A stretch of DNA of 64,000 bases from Chitinophaga niastensis (GTDB taxonomy: Bacteria > Bacteroidota > Bacteroidia > Chitinophagales > Chitinophagaceae), in assembly GCF_003014755.1 (NCBI RefSeq), contig NZ_PYAW01000004.1, forward strand, positions 558,001 to 622,000. Direction: 5' to 3'. A program made the position numbers and the translations under genes. Every line of letters starts with the position of its first letter. Position 1 is the first letter of the stretch. Below the pieces are notes generated by a model. It saw nothing but the letters and a program-made list of their open reading frames with translations, did no database searches and was not told the DNA's origin. Shown here piece after piece: positions 36,221-44,935 of this stretch.

Positions 36221-37597
36221 TTATTTCAGTTTATCTGTAAAAACTTTCAGGTCACCATTTGCGGCTGCTAATTCTAACAACGCATGCCATGTTTGTAAAA
36301 AAGCAGCAGCTTCACCTGTTTCCGCTTTCAACAGGTCGTATTGCCCCTGAATCAACCTGGTAAAATCTATTAATCCACTTTCATAACTAAGTTTCAGTCC
36401 ATCAAAAGCATAGCGCGCTGCCTGTGACTGGATCAACGCCTGCTGTGCTATCAACAGATTCTGATCGTAATTAAACTGTGCTGTTTCTTTTTGTTTTTGC
36501 AGGTTCAGCTTTACCTGATCCAGCTGCGCTTCATCAGATTTAAGTAACAACCGGTATTGTTTTTTTTGCAGATTGACTTGTGAAAACTGAAGGATCGGGA
36601 AACTTAATTGTACACCGGCACCATAGTTTTTTCTTGTTAAGGACCAGCCATCTGCTTTATTTACGGTGCCATCTGCGGCTACACCTGAACCACGGGCAAA
36701 CGCATTGGCCCAGAGATCCAGCTTAGGCCGCCATGCGCGTTGTATTTCTTTCAGCGCTGCTTCGCTCACTTCTTTTTTAGTCTGGTAGTATTGAAAAGCA
36801 GGATGCGCTGTAAAAGGAGCAGCGGTATCGGCGCCGGATGGTAATTGATTGATCAGTGATGTATCTGACAATAAAATATCATTTGGTTTATCTGGTAAAC
36901 CAGCCAACCGGGTAAGTTCGGCCATCTGTGCATAGTATTGCCGTTGCACTATCAGCAGGTCTGTTTGCGCCTGTGCCAGTACCGATTGAAACTGGGTGGT
37001 ATCAATACCGGGGCGCAGTCCTTGCTGTGCATATACGAGGGATTGTTGTAGTCCTGCTTTAGTACGTTCAATATTAGCCTGATAACTCAACAATAGTTTT
37101 TGAAGATACACTGCATCCAGGTAAGTGGATATAGCTAAAAACTGCTGACGGAAAAGCGCGTCATTATAATAACTACCAGCTAGTTTGTATTGTGCTGCTG
37201 CCTTTTCAACGGATGCCTGCCGCTGCCCGAAGGTGAGCGGGTTCCATTTTACCATGGCTGCTATAGCAGTACCAGGAACGGGATCATACACGTTTCCCGT
37301 AGATGGCGGGCCGGTCATAGGTGCAATCAGCCCCGGATAACTAATGCCGATGATATTGTTGTAAGTAGCATAACCTGCCTGATAACCTGCAGTTACTTCC
37401 GGCAGGAGTGAGTTTTTCGCAAGGCGGACATTGTACTGCGCTGCCTGGGATTGCTGCTCATATGCTTTCACTTGTGGCTGCGACTGGACCAGGGATAGTA
37501 ATTCTTTAATGTGGATGGTCCTTTGCTGTGCTATAACAGATAATGATAGCAGGATGAAACAAGCGCATGTTAAAACCCTTTTATGGTAAACATTCAT
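36221..37597 (-). CDS. TolC-family outer membrane efflux channel
   Basis: 458 residues. The signal peptide ends near VIAQQ. Two long helical repeats follow, typical of TolC/OEP: RTIHIKELLSLVQSQPQVKAY at the start, KNSLLPEVTAGYQAG, and later AWRPKLDLWANA with YESGLIDFTRLIQGQYDLLKAE near the end. It is the first gene of the minus-strand efflux operon, 13 bases before the pump gene. A good promoter lies 70-100 bases upstream. Confidence 0.92.
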   Translation of the reverse strand: MNVYHKRVLTCACFILLSLSVIAQQRTIHIKELLSLVQSQPQVKAYEQQSQAAQYNVRLAKNSLLPEVTAGYQAGYATYNNIIGISYPGLIAPMTGPPSTGNVYDPVPGTAIAAMVKWNPLTFGQRQASVEKAAAQYKLAGSYYNDALFRQQFLAISTYLDAVYLQKLLLSYQANIERTKAGLQQSLVYAQQGLRPGIDTTQFQSVLAQAQTDLLIVQRQYYAQMAELTRLAGLPDKPNDILLSDTSLINQLPSGADTAAPFTAHPAFQYYQTKKEVSEAALKEIQRAWRPKLDLWANAFARGSGVAADGTVNKADGWSLTRKNYGAGVQLSFPILQFSQVNLQKKQYRLLLKSDEAQLDQVKLNLQKQKETAQFNYDQNLLIAQQALIQSQAARYAFDGLKLSYESGLIDFTRLIQGQYDLLKAETGEAAAFLQTWHALLELAAANGDLKVFTDKLK

Positions 37598-37665
37598 TAA
37601 TCGACTATTTTAAAATATTGCTTATCCAATCTTTTGGCAGGCTTCCGGCGTTCAGCCATATTGCC

Positions 37666-37696
37666 CAAATTTACAATATTAAAAAGGGGGCCACAA
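37666..37696 (-). promoter_or_regulatory. Promoter of the 37597-30005 efflux operon
   Basis: On the minus strand, TTG (37694-37696), a 20-base spacer and TAAATTTG (37666-37673) match the Bacteroidota -33/-7 consensus (TTG, about 19-21 bases, TAnnTTTG). The start site would fall near 37660, leaving a leader of about 60 bases before the TolC ATG. Confidence 0.75.
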
Positions 37697-37782
37697 GCTC
37701 CTGACATTATTTTTATGCTTCAGGGGTTAAATTCTTTTATGGCGGGAAAATTACCGGGATCTTTTTCTTTCTGAAACAACCA

Positions 37783-37813
37783 CAAAAAAGCCGCTCTCAG
37801 AGCGGCCTTTTGT
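37783..37813 (-). terminator. Intrinsic terminator of the lipoprotein gene at 37854
   Basis: The stem GCCGCT / AGCGGC sits with A-rich and T-rich flanks (ACAAAAAAG and CTTTTGT), around CTCAG. It lies 41 bases past the minus-strand stop at 37854 and isolates it from the efflux promoter. Confidence 0.8.
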
Positions 37814-37853
37814 GCTTTATTGATCAGATTTCAGGAATGGATATGTTTGTAAA

Positions 37854-38369
37854 TTATTTGGACGTAGCAGGCGTAAGTGGAATACGGAAGGTGCCATCTG
37901 TTACCTGTATCGTTTTATCAGCCTGGCTACTACTCGCGGTAAAATAAAACGTGCCTTCCATCCATTGGCCGTCCTGTTTTGTAATGACTATCTGGCCTTT
38001 GGTTTTATCAAGGAGCGCTTCACCACCGTTTACAATATAAAGATCAGCGGCATTTGTTTCGTTAATGTTTAATTTTCTACCTTGTGGTTCATCTTTATTC
38101 ACACCTAATCCGATATAACCTCCGTCGTCGATATAGCCTATTACCCTGTCTATGCCTTGTATGGGCATCATAGCAACAGCCACCCAATCTTTGCCATTTA
38201 TTTTAGCTTTCATGGAATAGCCGGTGGCGGAAGTGGCAATTGAACCGGGGCTATGTTCCTTCACAGCGCCTTGTATGCCTGCTGCCAGCTTTTTTGCATC
38301 GCTTTGCTGTTGGCTCTGACAGGCAGTCAGCAGGCATATGGATATCATTAGTAATGAGTACAGTTTCAT
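37854..38369 (-). CDS. Hypothetical lipoprotein
   Basis: 171 residues from ATG at 38369, which gives the lipoprotein signal MKLYSLLMISICLLTAC. The frame extends 22 codons further, but that would bury the signal. The mature part is beta-rich: MKAKINGKDWVAVAM, then GYIDDGGYIGLGVNK, VITKQDGQWMEGTFYFTA and a final TFRIPL. It resembles the DUF6252-type small secreted proteins of Bacteroidota, in which an input value or additive is buried in a beta barrel. Function unknown. It is a single gene with its own terminator. Confidence 0.78.
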   Translation of the reverse strand: MKLYSLLMISICLLTACQSQQQSDAKKLAAGIQGAVKEHSPGSIATSATGYSMKAKINGKDWVAVAMMPIQGIDRVIGYIDDGGYIGLGVNKDEPQGRKLNINETNAADLYIVNGGEALLDKTKGQIVITKQDGQWMEGTFYFTASSSQADKTIQVTDGTFRIPLTPATSK

Positions 38370-38714
38370 GGGGATTTTTTTACAAAGTTTTTCTGACATT
38401 ATAATTACTGAATACGTAGTTCGATTACTAAGCAATAGCCCGATAGTACTGTTAAAGGGATAAAATGCCCCCGTAAACGGATGGCCGGTACGGGAGCCTC
38501 GTGCAGTACAGCGTATATACGTTAAAGTGCCGCTGGATTGACAATCAACAGTATCGATAACATCACCGATAAAAAATCAATGTAGTTGACCAGGCGTAGG
38601 GGCATGGCTTTTTCCAAATAATTCTTCCATAACAAAGCTACATGCCGTGTTTTTCTTAAAATTGTAAAAAAGCGCAAATCTTGATACCTTACAGCAGGAA
38701 TAAACCTTTGTCTT
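38370..38714. other. 345-base divergent intergenic region
   Basis: This lies between the minus-strand lipoprotein gene and the plus-strand AraC gene, so both promoters should be here. Weak candidates only: TTG at about 38657 with TACCTTAC near 38685, upstream of the AraC gene. No ORF is seen. Confidence 0.4.
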
Positions 38715-39524
38715 ATGCCTTCTAAATGGTTTTATCCGGCTAGCCCTCTCCGCGAATACATCTCAACATATATCCTTAGCGATTATACGGATGGGTTTGT
38801 AGGCACTACTACCTATATGTATCCTACAGGTTCGGCCGTTTTATGTTTTAGTTTAGACAGACCGGCTATATTTAAAGAAATCAGTTCGGGGCAAATGATC
38901 AAACATGCCAGGTTTAACTTCATTCACCAGTTTAAGCAACCCCGGATTTACGAGGTGATCGCATTTCCTGCTAAAGTATTGCATGTTATATTTAAGCCCT
39001 ATGGTGCATACAGGTTATTGGGCATCCCTCAGAATTGTTCATTTGACGAGCACGGAACATCGCTACCTGGTATCCTTGCAGATAAAATAATACCCCTGTT
39101 AAACCAGATTGAAGACGCCGGCGATAACAGCCACCATGTAATCAGATTAGTAAATCAATGGTTGGAAGACCAGCTTATTAAAAAAGAAAAACTGGATGTT
39201 GCCCGTGTCAGACATGCCTGTATGCTGATAGAAGCCAATCAGGGCAATTTATCTATTGAACAATTAGCGAAAAAGGTATGGCTTTCAAAAAGAGCATTAC
39301 AATATCAGTTCCAGGAACAGGTGGGCCTGTCGCCTAAATTGTACAGCCGCATTACGCGGTTCAACGCCTTGCTGGCAGGGATAAAGAATAATCAACTTAC
39401 AGACTGGCAGGAGATTGTGTCTAAATATAATTATTTTGATCAGTCACATTTTATCAAGGAGTTTAAATATTTTTCAGGAAATTCACCTGCACATTTACCG
39501 GATATCCGGGCTATTTTAAGCTGA
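38715..39524 (+). CDS. AraC-family transcriptional regulator (DUF6597-type sensor)
   Basis: 269 residues. The N-terminal domain (about 1-150) starts with FYPASPLREYISTYILSDY and carries AFPAKVLHVIFKPYGAYRLLG, typical of the DUF6597 regulators of Bacteroidota. The C-terminal AraC helix-turn-helix has LSIEQLAKKVWLSKRALQYQFQEQVG and FNALLAGI, with YFDQSHFIKEFKYFSGNSP. The inducer is unknown. A second AraC gene follows after 44 bases on the same strand. Confidence 0.88.
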   Translation: MPSKWFYPASPLREYISTYILSDYTDGFVGTTTYMYPTGSAVLCFSLDRPAIFKEISSGQMIKHARFNFIHQFKQPRIYEVIAFPAKVLHVIFKPYGAYRLLGIPQNCSFDEHGTSLPGILADKIIPLLNQIEDAGDNSHHVIRLVNQWLEDQLIKKEKLDVARVRHACMLIEANQGNLSIEQLAKKVWLSKRALQYQFQEQVGLSPKLYSRITRFNALLAGIKNNQLTDWQEIVSKYNYFDQSHFIKEFKYFSGNSPAHLPDIRAILS

Positions 39525-39568
39525 GGACTATCTTTACATTTAATCACAACGAATTGCAGCATCACTCC

Positions 39569-40360
39569 ATGATCAACATAAGTACTTTATCTGCATACGA
39601 GGAAGCCAACCAGCCCAGACGTTTGATGGAATACCTGCTGATATGGTGTTCAGAGGGCAGCATCACCATCGTAGTGGATGAAAAAGAATTGATACTGCAT
39701 AAACATGAGGTGCTGACAATTACATCAGGGCAAATCCATTACTTCAAAAAACGTGTTAAAGCCGAAGGATATATAATGGGATTTACCCTTAACTTTTTTT
39801 GTAAAGATGATAATGATATTGAGCTTATTTTTCATAACGGCTTATTCTGTCATTTTGATCTGAACGAAGTTATTCCGGTGAAAAACCATACTGTCATTGA
39901 AAATCAGCTGAGCCTTATCAGTGAAGAGCTCCAGGCAAAACCATATCAATACCTTATCTCCATTCATTCCAGGATTGAGCTGATGTTAATTACTATCAAC
40001 AGAGAAAAAGTGGAGAGGGGAGATGAAATCTGGAAACCCGATGCCTTGTTTTTGAAGTTCCTGGATTTAGTAAGATCCAACTTCGATAAAAACTATACGG
40101 TAAAAGACTGTGCCCGGCTATTAAACACCACGGAAGCAAAGCTCAACGAACAGTCAAAAATACATGCCGGAAAAACTGCCCAGAATGTTATTTATCAATT
40201 GATCATTTCTGAGGCCAAACGTTTACTTACCTATCAAAACCTATCTGTAAAGGAGGTGGCCTATAAGTTAGGCTTCAACGATCCTTTCTATTTCTCCAAT
40301 TTCTTTAAAAAATCGGCCAGCATCTCTCCCAAATCTTACCAAAGTAAAAACAATCTATAG
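39569..40360 (+). CDS. AraC-family transcriptional regulator
   Basis: 263 residues from the ATG at 39569; an in-frame TTG at 39554 is less likely. The N-terminal cupin-like sensing domain has LIWCSEGSITIVVDEKELILHKHEVLTI. The C-terminal AraC domain has YTVKDCARLLNTTEAKLNEQSK and LSVKEVAYKLGFNDPFYFSNFFKKS. It is followed after 110 bases by a carboxymuconolactone-decarboxylase-like gene with its own promoter, which may be its target (inference from position). Confidence 0.9.
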   Translation: MINISTLSAYEEANQPRRLMEYLLIWCSEGSITIVVDEKELILHKHEVLTITSGQIHYFKKRVKAEGYIMGFTLNFFCKDDNDIELIFHNGLFCHFDLNEVIPVKNHTVIENQLSLISEELQAKPYQYLISIHSRIELMLITINREKVERGDEIWKPDALFLKFLDLVRSNFDKNYTVKDCARLLNTTEAKLNEQSKIHAGKTAQNVIYQLIISEAKRLLTYQNLSVKEVAYKLGFNDPFYFSNFFKKSASISPKSYQSKNNL

Positions 40361-40412
40361 ATCTTACATGCTTTTCTGAGGATTGTCTATTTTTTGAGGT
40401 ATAGGTGTGTGC

Positions 40413-40420
40413 TACTTTTG
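40413..40420 (+). promoter_or_regulatory. -7 box upstream of the AhpD-like gene
   Basis: TACTTTTG matches TAnnTTTG exactly. TTTTTTG lies 16 bases upstream, a short spacing for the -33 box. An inverted CGTTTTGATGAAACAAA-like stretch follows. The leader would be about 45 bases. Confidence 0.55.
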
Positions 40421-40470
40421 TTTCATCAAAACGAAACGAAGCACAGATAACTATTTCTTAAAAAAAAAGT

Positions 40471-40926
40471 ATGAAAAAGAGAATAGATTTTAATGTTGTA
40501 CAGCCTAAGGCTTACGATGCGATGGATGCACTGGACAGATATGTAAATGAATCATCCATCGGTAAACTGCATAAAGAGCTGATTAAAATAAAGGCTTCCC
40601 AGCTAAATGGATGTGCCTATTGCGTAGACGCTCATACTGCTGATGCTCAAAAGCTGGGGGAATCGCTGCAACGGATTTTTCTGATCAGCGCCTGGAGGGA
40701 ATCAGGAAACATTTTCACCGAAGCCGAAAGATTACTGTTTCAGATAACAGAAGAAATTACATTGATTAGTCAGCATGGATTAAGCGAAGCTACCTATGAG
40801 CAGGCTATCGCGATTTTTGGAGAGGAAAAAACAGCAGAAATTATTATGTCTGTAGTCACTATTAATTCCTGGAACAGAATTGGGGTGGCTACGCAGCTGC
40901 GGCCGCTGAAAAGAGTGCAGCACTAA
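40471..40926 (+). CDS. AhpD-like carboxymuconolactone decarboxylase family protein
   Basis: 151 residues, all helical. The redox motif CAYCVDAH (Cys48, Cys51, His55) is the CxxCxxxH of AhpD-like peroxidase-coupled proteins. The order and length match small alkylhydroperoxidase-domain proteins. It probably reduces peroxides or passes thiol electrons. The reductant is unknown. The AraC gene just upstream may regulate it. Confidence 0.9.
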   Translation: MKKRIDFNVVQPKAYDAMDALDRYVNESSIGKLHKELIKIKASQLNGCAYCVDAHTADAQKLGESLQRIFLISAWRESGNIFTEAERLLFQITEEITLISQHGLSEATYEQAIAIFGEEKTAEIIMSVVTINSWNRIGVATQLRPLKRVQH

Positions 40927-41086
40927 AAATATTATGTAGCAGTAAATAGCAATATGAAAGAGTGGGCACCTGGATAAATACTTCAAGGTGCTTTTTTGTA
41001 CCTTGCCTTAAATAGCCTCTTGCCGGTACCTGGGTGTATGGGAAATTCCATGAAAAATTGCCTCATTAAAAGTTAAACACACAGCA

Positions 41087-42421
41087 ATGGATATAAAACA
41101 ATTCGAAGATAAAGGCCTGGCTCATTATTCTTACGCTGTTTACAGTAGTAGTACCAGTGAAATGGTGTTAATTGATCCCTCCCGGAACATTACCCCTTAC
41201 CTTGATTATGCTAAGTCGCTGCAGGCAAAGATTACAGGGGTAATAGAAACACATCCGCATGCCGATTTCATCAGCGGACACCTGGAGCTGCACCATACCA
41301 CCGGCGCAACATTGTATTGTTCCAAACTGCTGGGCGCTGCATATCCGCATACAGGTTTTGATGAAGGAGATGAAATAAATATGGGCGCCATAAAGCTCAA
41401 AGCCCTCCATACGCCCGGGCATTCACCAGACAGCATCAGCATCGTACTTGTGCGTGATGGCAGGGATAAAGCCGTGTTTACCGGCGATACTTTATTTATT
41501 GGTGATTGTGGAAGACCTGACCTGCGCGAAGATGCCGGAAACATCAGCACCACAAAGGAAGTACTGGCAAAAAATATGTATCACACGCTCCGTGAAAAAT
41601 TAATGGTATTGGCAGATGATGTTATCATTTATCCTGCCCACGGCGCCGGTACTTTGTGTGGAAAGTCATTGAGCACAGCTAACTACAGCACTATGGGAGC
41701 GGAAAAGCTAAGCAACTGGAGTTTACAGCAATATACAGAAGCGGAGTTTGTGGGCATACTGATAGCAGAGCAGCCCTTTGTGCCAAAATATTTCCCCTAT
41801 AATGTATCGCTCAACAAAAAAGGAGCACCCGACAGGGACATCTCTTTAAAAAATATTCCGGTACATTCCGGCAACTTTATCTTTGATAAAAATATAATCA
41901 TTGTTGATGCCCGTCCGGCGCATATTTTTAAACAGGGATTTTTACCCAATGCTATCAATCTGCAGGATGGTGATAAGTTTGAAACATGGCTGGGTAGCAT
42001 TATTGCGCCCGATGAAGCTTTTTACCTGGTAGCTGAAGATGAAGCACACCTGCAAACAGTTATGGAGAAAACAACAAAAATCGGCTACGAGCCGTTCATC
42101 GCCGCAGCGGTTGTTTTCAGTGAAGGAACAGAAAAGATGATACCTGTTCCCTTATCCGATTTCAAAGCACATCGGGAGAATTATGTTATTGTAGATGTTC
42201 GGAATACCTCCGAAGTACAGGACCATCCTATCTTTGATAATGCCATTTCCATTCCGCTGCATCAGCTACGGGAACGCATATCCGAAATACCTGTACACAA
42301 ACCTGTTGTAGTACATTGTGCCGGTGGATACCGTAGTGCCGCCGGAAGTAGTATTGTAGCAAATGCGCTCAGGGGAAAAACAAATACGTTTGATCTGGGC
42401 GAAGCGATAAATGAATTCTAA
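41087..42421 (+). CDS. MBL-fold hydrolase with two rhodanese domains (persulfide dioxygenase-like)
   Basis: 444 residues. The metallo-beta-lactamase domain (1-240) has the metal motif ETHPHADFISGH (His56, His58, Asp60, His65), HTPGHSPDSI, GDTLFIGDCGRPDL and YPAHGAG, the pattern of ETHE1-like persulfide dioxygenases. Two rhodanese domains follow. The first (about 255-340) lacks the active cysteine (YLVAEDEAH at that place). The second has VVHCAGGYRSA with Cys411. The protein should oxidise glutathione persulfide or similar sulfane sulfur. It is a single gene, overlapping the convergent haem-binding gene by four bases. Confidence 0.92.
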   Translation: MDIKQFEDKGLAHYSYAVYSSSTSEMVLIDPSRNITPYLDYAKSLQAKITGVIETHPHADFISGHLELHHTTGATLYCSKLLGAAYPHTGFDEGDEINMGAIKLKALHTPGHSPDSISIVLVRDGRDKAVFTGDTLFIGDCGRPDLREDAGNISTTKEVLAKNMYHTLREKLMVLADDVIIYPAHGAGTLCGKSLSTANYSTMGAEKLSNWSLQQYTEAEFVGILIAEQPFVPKYFPYNVSLNKKGAPDRDISLKNIPVHSGNFIFDKNIIIVDARPAHIFKQGFLPNAINLQDGDKFETWLGSIIAPDEAFYLVAEDEAHLQTVMEKTTKIGYEPFIAAAVVFSEGTEKMIPVPLSDFKAHRENYVIVDVRNTSEVQDHPIFDNAISIPLHQLRERISEIPVHKPVVVHCAGGYRSAAGSSIVANALRGKTNTFDLGEAINEF

Positions 42422-42888
42422 TGGCTTTTAGTGGTATCAATTTTATTTAATGTGCTGTCAATCCAATTCGTGATGGTTTCCTGCTGGGTTGTAGTCAATT
42501 TTGCGTCTGTATGAATCAGGGTATATGATGTGAGCGGCATATCTCCCTTTGTTATCTCTTCTTTCATTCGTTTTAATTTATTGCGTTGTCTTTTGGGAGA
42601 ATAAGTACCGTATTCATTAAAATTCAGTTCCTCTTTTCCGTTGTTGATATGGCTGGCCATAAACCAGCCCACTGGCTGAATGTTCACATACCAGGGGTAC
42701 CTGGTGTTGTTGCTATGACAGTCATAACAAGCGGTTTTCAGCATCGTTTGTACATCCTCAGGCATTGGATGTAACCGTGCGATATCATTTGGGGAATCGT
42801 GGCTGCTTTTATTTCTGGCCGGGCGTAAAAACTGGGCCAATACTAAAATGACTAAGAGTGAAAGTAATACGATGCTGCTTTTGCGCAT
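42418..42888 (-). CDS. Haem-binding domain protein (Haem_bd type, single CxxCH)
   Basis: 156 residues with an N-terminal membrane anchor (SSIVLLSLLVILVLAQF). The haem-c site is CYDCH (Cys54, Cys57, His58) followed by SNNTRYPWYVNIQPVGWFM, and then the helical segment MKEEITKGDMPLTSY. This is the Bacteroidota haem-binding family found beside metal and respiratory genes. It probably carries one haem in the periplasm and transfers electrons. It is the first gene on the minus strand after the terminator at 42983. Confidence 0.88.
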   Translation of the reverse strand: MRKSSIVLLSLLVILVLAQFLRPARNKSSHDSPNDIARLHPMPEDVQTMLKTACYDCHSNNTRYPWYVNIQPVGWFMASHINNGKEELNFNEYGTYSPKRQRNKLKRMKEEITKGDMPLTSYTLIHTDAKLTTTQQETITNWIDSTLNKIDTTKSH

Positions 42889-42982
42889 ACTGGATTTTTT
42901 AAATATTGATTAATAAGGGACTGATTAAAAGAGTTCACTTTCAACAGCTATGTCTGCACGCTGGGAAATCACCACCCCCGGG

Positions 42983-43032
42983 CTCTTGTAATCACCACCC
43001 TTCCTGACAAGGAGGGGTAGTGATTACAAGAG
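42983..43032 (-). terminator. Intrinsic terminator of the Cus operon
   Basis: CTCTTGTAATCAC (42983-42995) pairs exactly with GTGATTACAAGAG (43020-43032). The inner sequence adds a partial CCTTCCT / AGGAGG stem. It lies eight bases past the minus-strand stop at 43040. Confidence 0.75.
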
Positions 43033-43039
43033 AATGAAA

Positions 43040-43669
43040 TTACTGAATTACTTCTTCTACTATACCACAGGCAGGCATTTTGTTGCCGAAATAAGGGTTT
43101 TTAACCGCCCTCACTTCACTTAACCACAATGCACCTTTGTTATCATTGTACATAGGGCAATGGTCGTGATACAATGTTTGTCCGCCACCGAATGCCTTCA
43201 CCAGCGCATACACATCTTCACTCATCTGGGCGAAGTGTTCACGTTGATGCGCAATATTACCTTCGTTTTTGCCGATATGCGCTGCATGTTCTTTCAGATC
43301 ATCTTCATTTTCCTTGTACACTTTTTGCTGCTCGGGTGTTAATAGGGATTTGTCAACCTTTAACATAGCCGCTGCCATGGCTTTACCACCGTTGGCTGTT
43401 GCTGCTGAATTATCATCCGCCAGGCCATTTTTAATCTGAAGATAATCATCTATAACGGATTTCAAAGAAGCCACTACTTTGGCATCCACATTTGTAAACT
43501 GAGGTTTTAAGGTTGCTACAGGTTTTTCATCTGTTACTTGTTTTACGGCCTGATCGGCCATGGTAGCGGTGTCATGGTCATGTCCTTCATGGGATGTTTT
43601 GTTACTGTTATTGCAGGCGGCAAAGGTAACGGTGGCAATGGCTAAGGCACCGAGGATGATTGTTTTCAT
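43040..43669 (-). CDS. DUF3347-type periplasmic lipoprotein of the copper operon
   Basis: 209 residues. The lipoprotein signal ends in AAC (residues 17-19), followed by a histidine-rich HEGHDHD. The helical DUF3347-like domain (about 60-205) has KSVIDDYLQIKNGLADDNSAA and YHDHCPMYNDNKGALWLSEV, with cysteine and histidine residues that could bind copper. It is the last gene of the Cus operon, and such domains often follow CusB adaptors in Bacteroidota. It may act as a periplasmic metal chaperone. Confidence 0.88.
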   Translation of the reverse strand: MKTIILGALAIATVTFAACNNSNKTSHEGHDHDTATMADQAVKQVTDEKPVATLKPQFTNVDAKVVASLKSVIDDYLQIKNGLADDNSAATANGGKAMAAAMLKVDKSLLTPEQQKVYKENEDDLKEHAAHIGKNEGNIAHQREHFAQMSEDVYALVKAFGGGQTLYHDHCPMYNDNKGALWLSEVRAVKNPYFGNKMPACGIVEEVIQ

Positions 43670-43707
43670 TTTTCTGTTTTTTGATTTTTATAAAAAAGAT
43701 AAAAGAT

Positions 43708-44931
43708 TTAATGTTGATGCTTTGACATATTTGCCATCGGATCAGCTCCTTTTTTAAGCATGTATTCAGCGTATAATAAATACGCGCCTGTAATTACTAC
43801 ATTATCTCCTGCTGTTAATCCGTCCGTAATTTCTACAGCATCAAAATTTTCCAGGCCGGTGGTTACCATGCGGGGTTCAAATTTACCCTGGGCTTTTTCA
43901 ATCCATACATGTGTGCCTTTACCATCCCTGATAACTGCATCTACGGGCAGGCTCAGTACATTTCCCTTACTTTTAACAGGCAATAATATGTTTGCCTGAA
44001 GTCCGGGTTGCCAGCGGTTATCAGGGTTGGCGATACTACCACGTACCTGCATCAACTGACTGCCGCTTTGCAGTGCAGGATTAATAAACTGTACCGTCAT
44101 GGTTTGCGGCTCGCTTTCCCAGCCGGCAACAATCACTTTCACGGATTGCCCTACCTGGATGGCAGAAGCTTCTGCCGGGTAAATATCTGCTTCCACCCAT
44201 AACTGATGATAAGCTTCCAGGCGCATAATGGCGCCACCTTCCGTTATATATTGTCCTTCAGACACAGACAGCTCCGATATCACCCCGCTGGCAGTAGCAG
44301 GATAAACGACGTAAGGATTTACTTTTTGCAATTGCAATAGCTGATTGATTTGTGCATCGGATTGATCATACAACACCAGCTTTTGCCTGGCGGCCTTTTC
44401 AATTTGCTGAAACCGCGTATCATCCGGGAATTGTTTTACCTGTGCGGCAGCTAAAAGGTATTCCTGCTGAAGAGCAGCCAGCTGCTCAGAATAGATCTTA
44501 TATAAAGGCTGACCTTTATTCACTTTCACACCGGTTTCCTTTACATATAACACTTCTATCCGACCAGGTACCCTGCTGGAAATAACAGTCGTTTTTTCAG
44601 GATCTGTTACCAGTCTGCCATTCAGCTGCTTATAATCAGATAATGCACTGATGCCTACCGTCATTGTAGTGATGTTAGCCAGGGCGATCTGGCTTTCACC
44701 TAAAGTGAGGGTGGCATCTTTGGCATTTTTGTTAAATGGCACCAGGTCCATGCCGCATATGGGACAGGTACCGGGTTTGTTCTGCACAATTTGCGGATGC
44801 ATAGAACAGGTGTAGGTTTGCTGGTTTTCAGCTGTTATCTTTTTCTTCTCTGCCTCTTTACAAGCCGTCAGTAATACTGCCGGCGCCAGTAAAACAAACG
44901 CAACTGTTTTTACAAAATTTTTTCTTTTCAT
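43708..44931 (-). CDS. cusB: CusB-like efflux adaptor with heavy-metal-binding domain (second adaptor)
   Basis: 407 residues from ATG at 44931; longer in-frame starts exist, but this one gives the lipoprotein signal with TAC. Near the start is the metal-binding segment YTCSMHPQIVQNKPGTC then PICGMDLVPF, typical of Cu/Ag adaptors. The rest has the usual lipoyl halves, hairpin and barrel. It follows another CusB-like gene with only four bases between, so the operon carries two adaptors. They share the metal-binding segment but differ in length and linker, which may reflect a hetero-oligomeric adaptor ring. Confidence 0.9.
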   Translation of the reverse strand: MKRKNFVKTVAFVLLAPAVLLTACKEAEKKKITAENQQTYTCSMHPQIVQNKPGTCPICGMDLVPFNKNAKDATLTLGESQIALANITTMTVGISALSDYKQLNGRLVTDPEKTTVISSRVPGRIEVLYVKETGVKVNKGQPLYKIYSEQLAALQQEYLLAAAQVKQFPDDTRFQQIEKAARQKLVLYDQSDAQINQLLQLQKVNPYVVYPATASGVISELSVSEGQYITEGGAIMRLEAYHQLWVEADIYPAEASAIQVGQSVKVIVAGWESEPQTMTVQFINPALQSGSQLMQVRGSIANPDNRWQPGLQANILLPVKSKGNVLSLPVDAVIRDGKGTHVWIEKAQGKFEPRMVTTGLENFDAVEITDGLTAGDNVVITGAYLLYAEYMLKKGADPMANMSKHQH

Positions 44932-44935
44932 ATGA

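Noticed and set aside
43160..44585. Plus-strand ORFs inside the Cus adaptor and DUF3347 genes
   Set aside because: All are antisense to recognised genes and lack domains or signal peptides.
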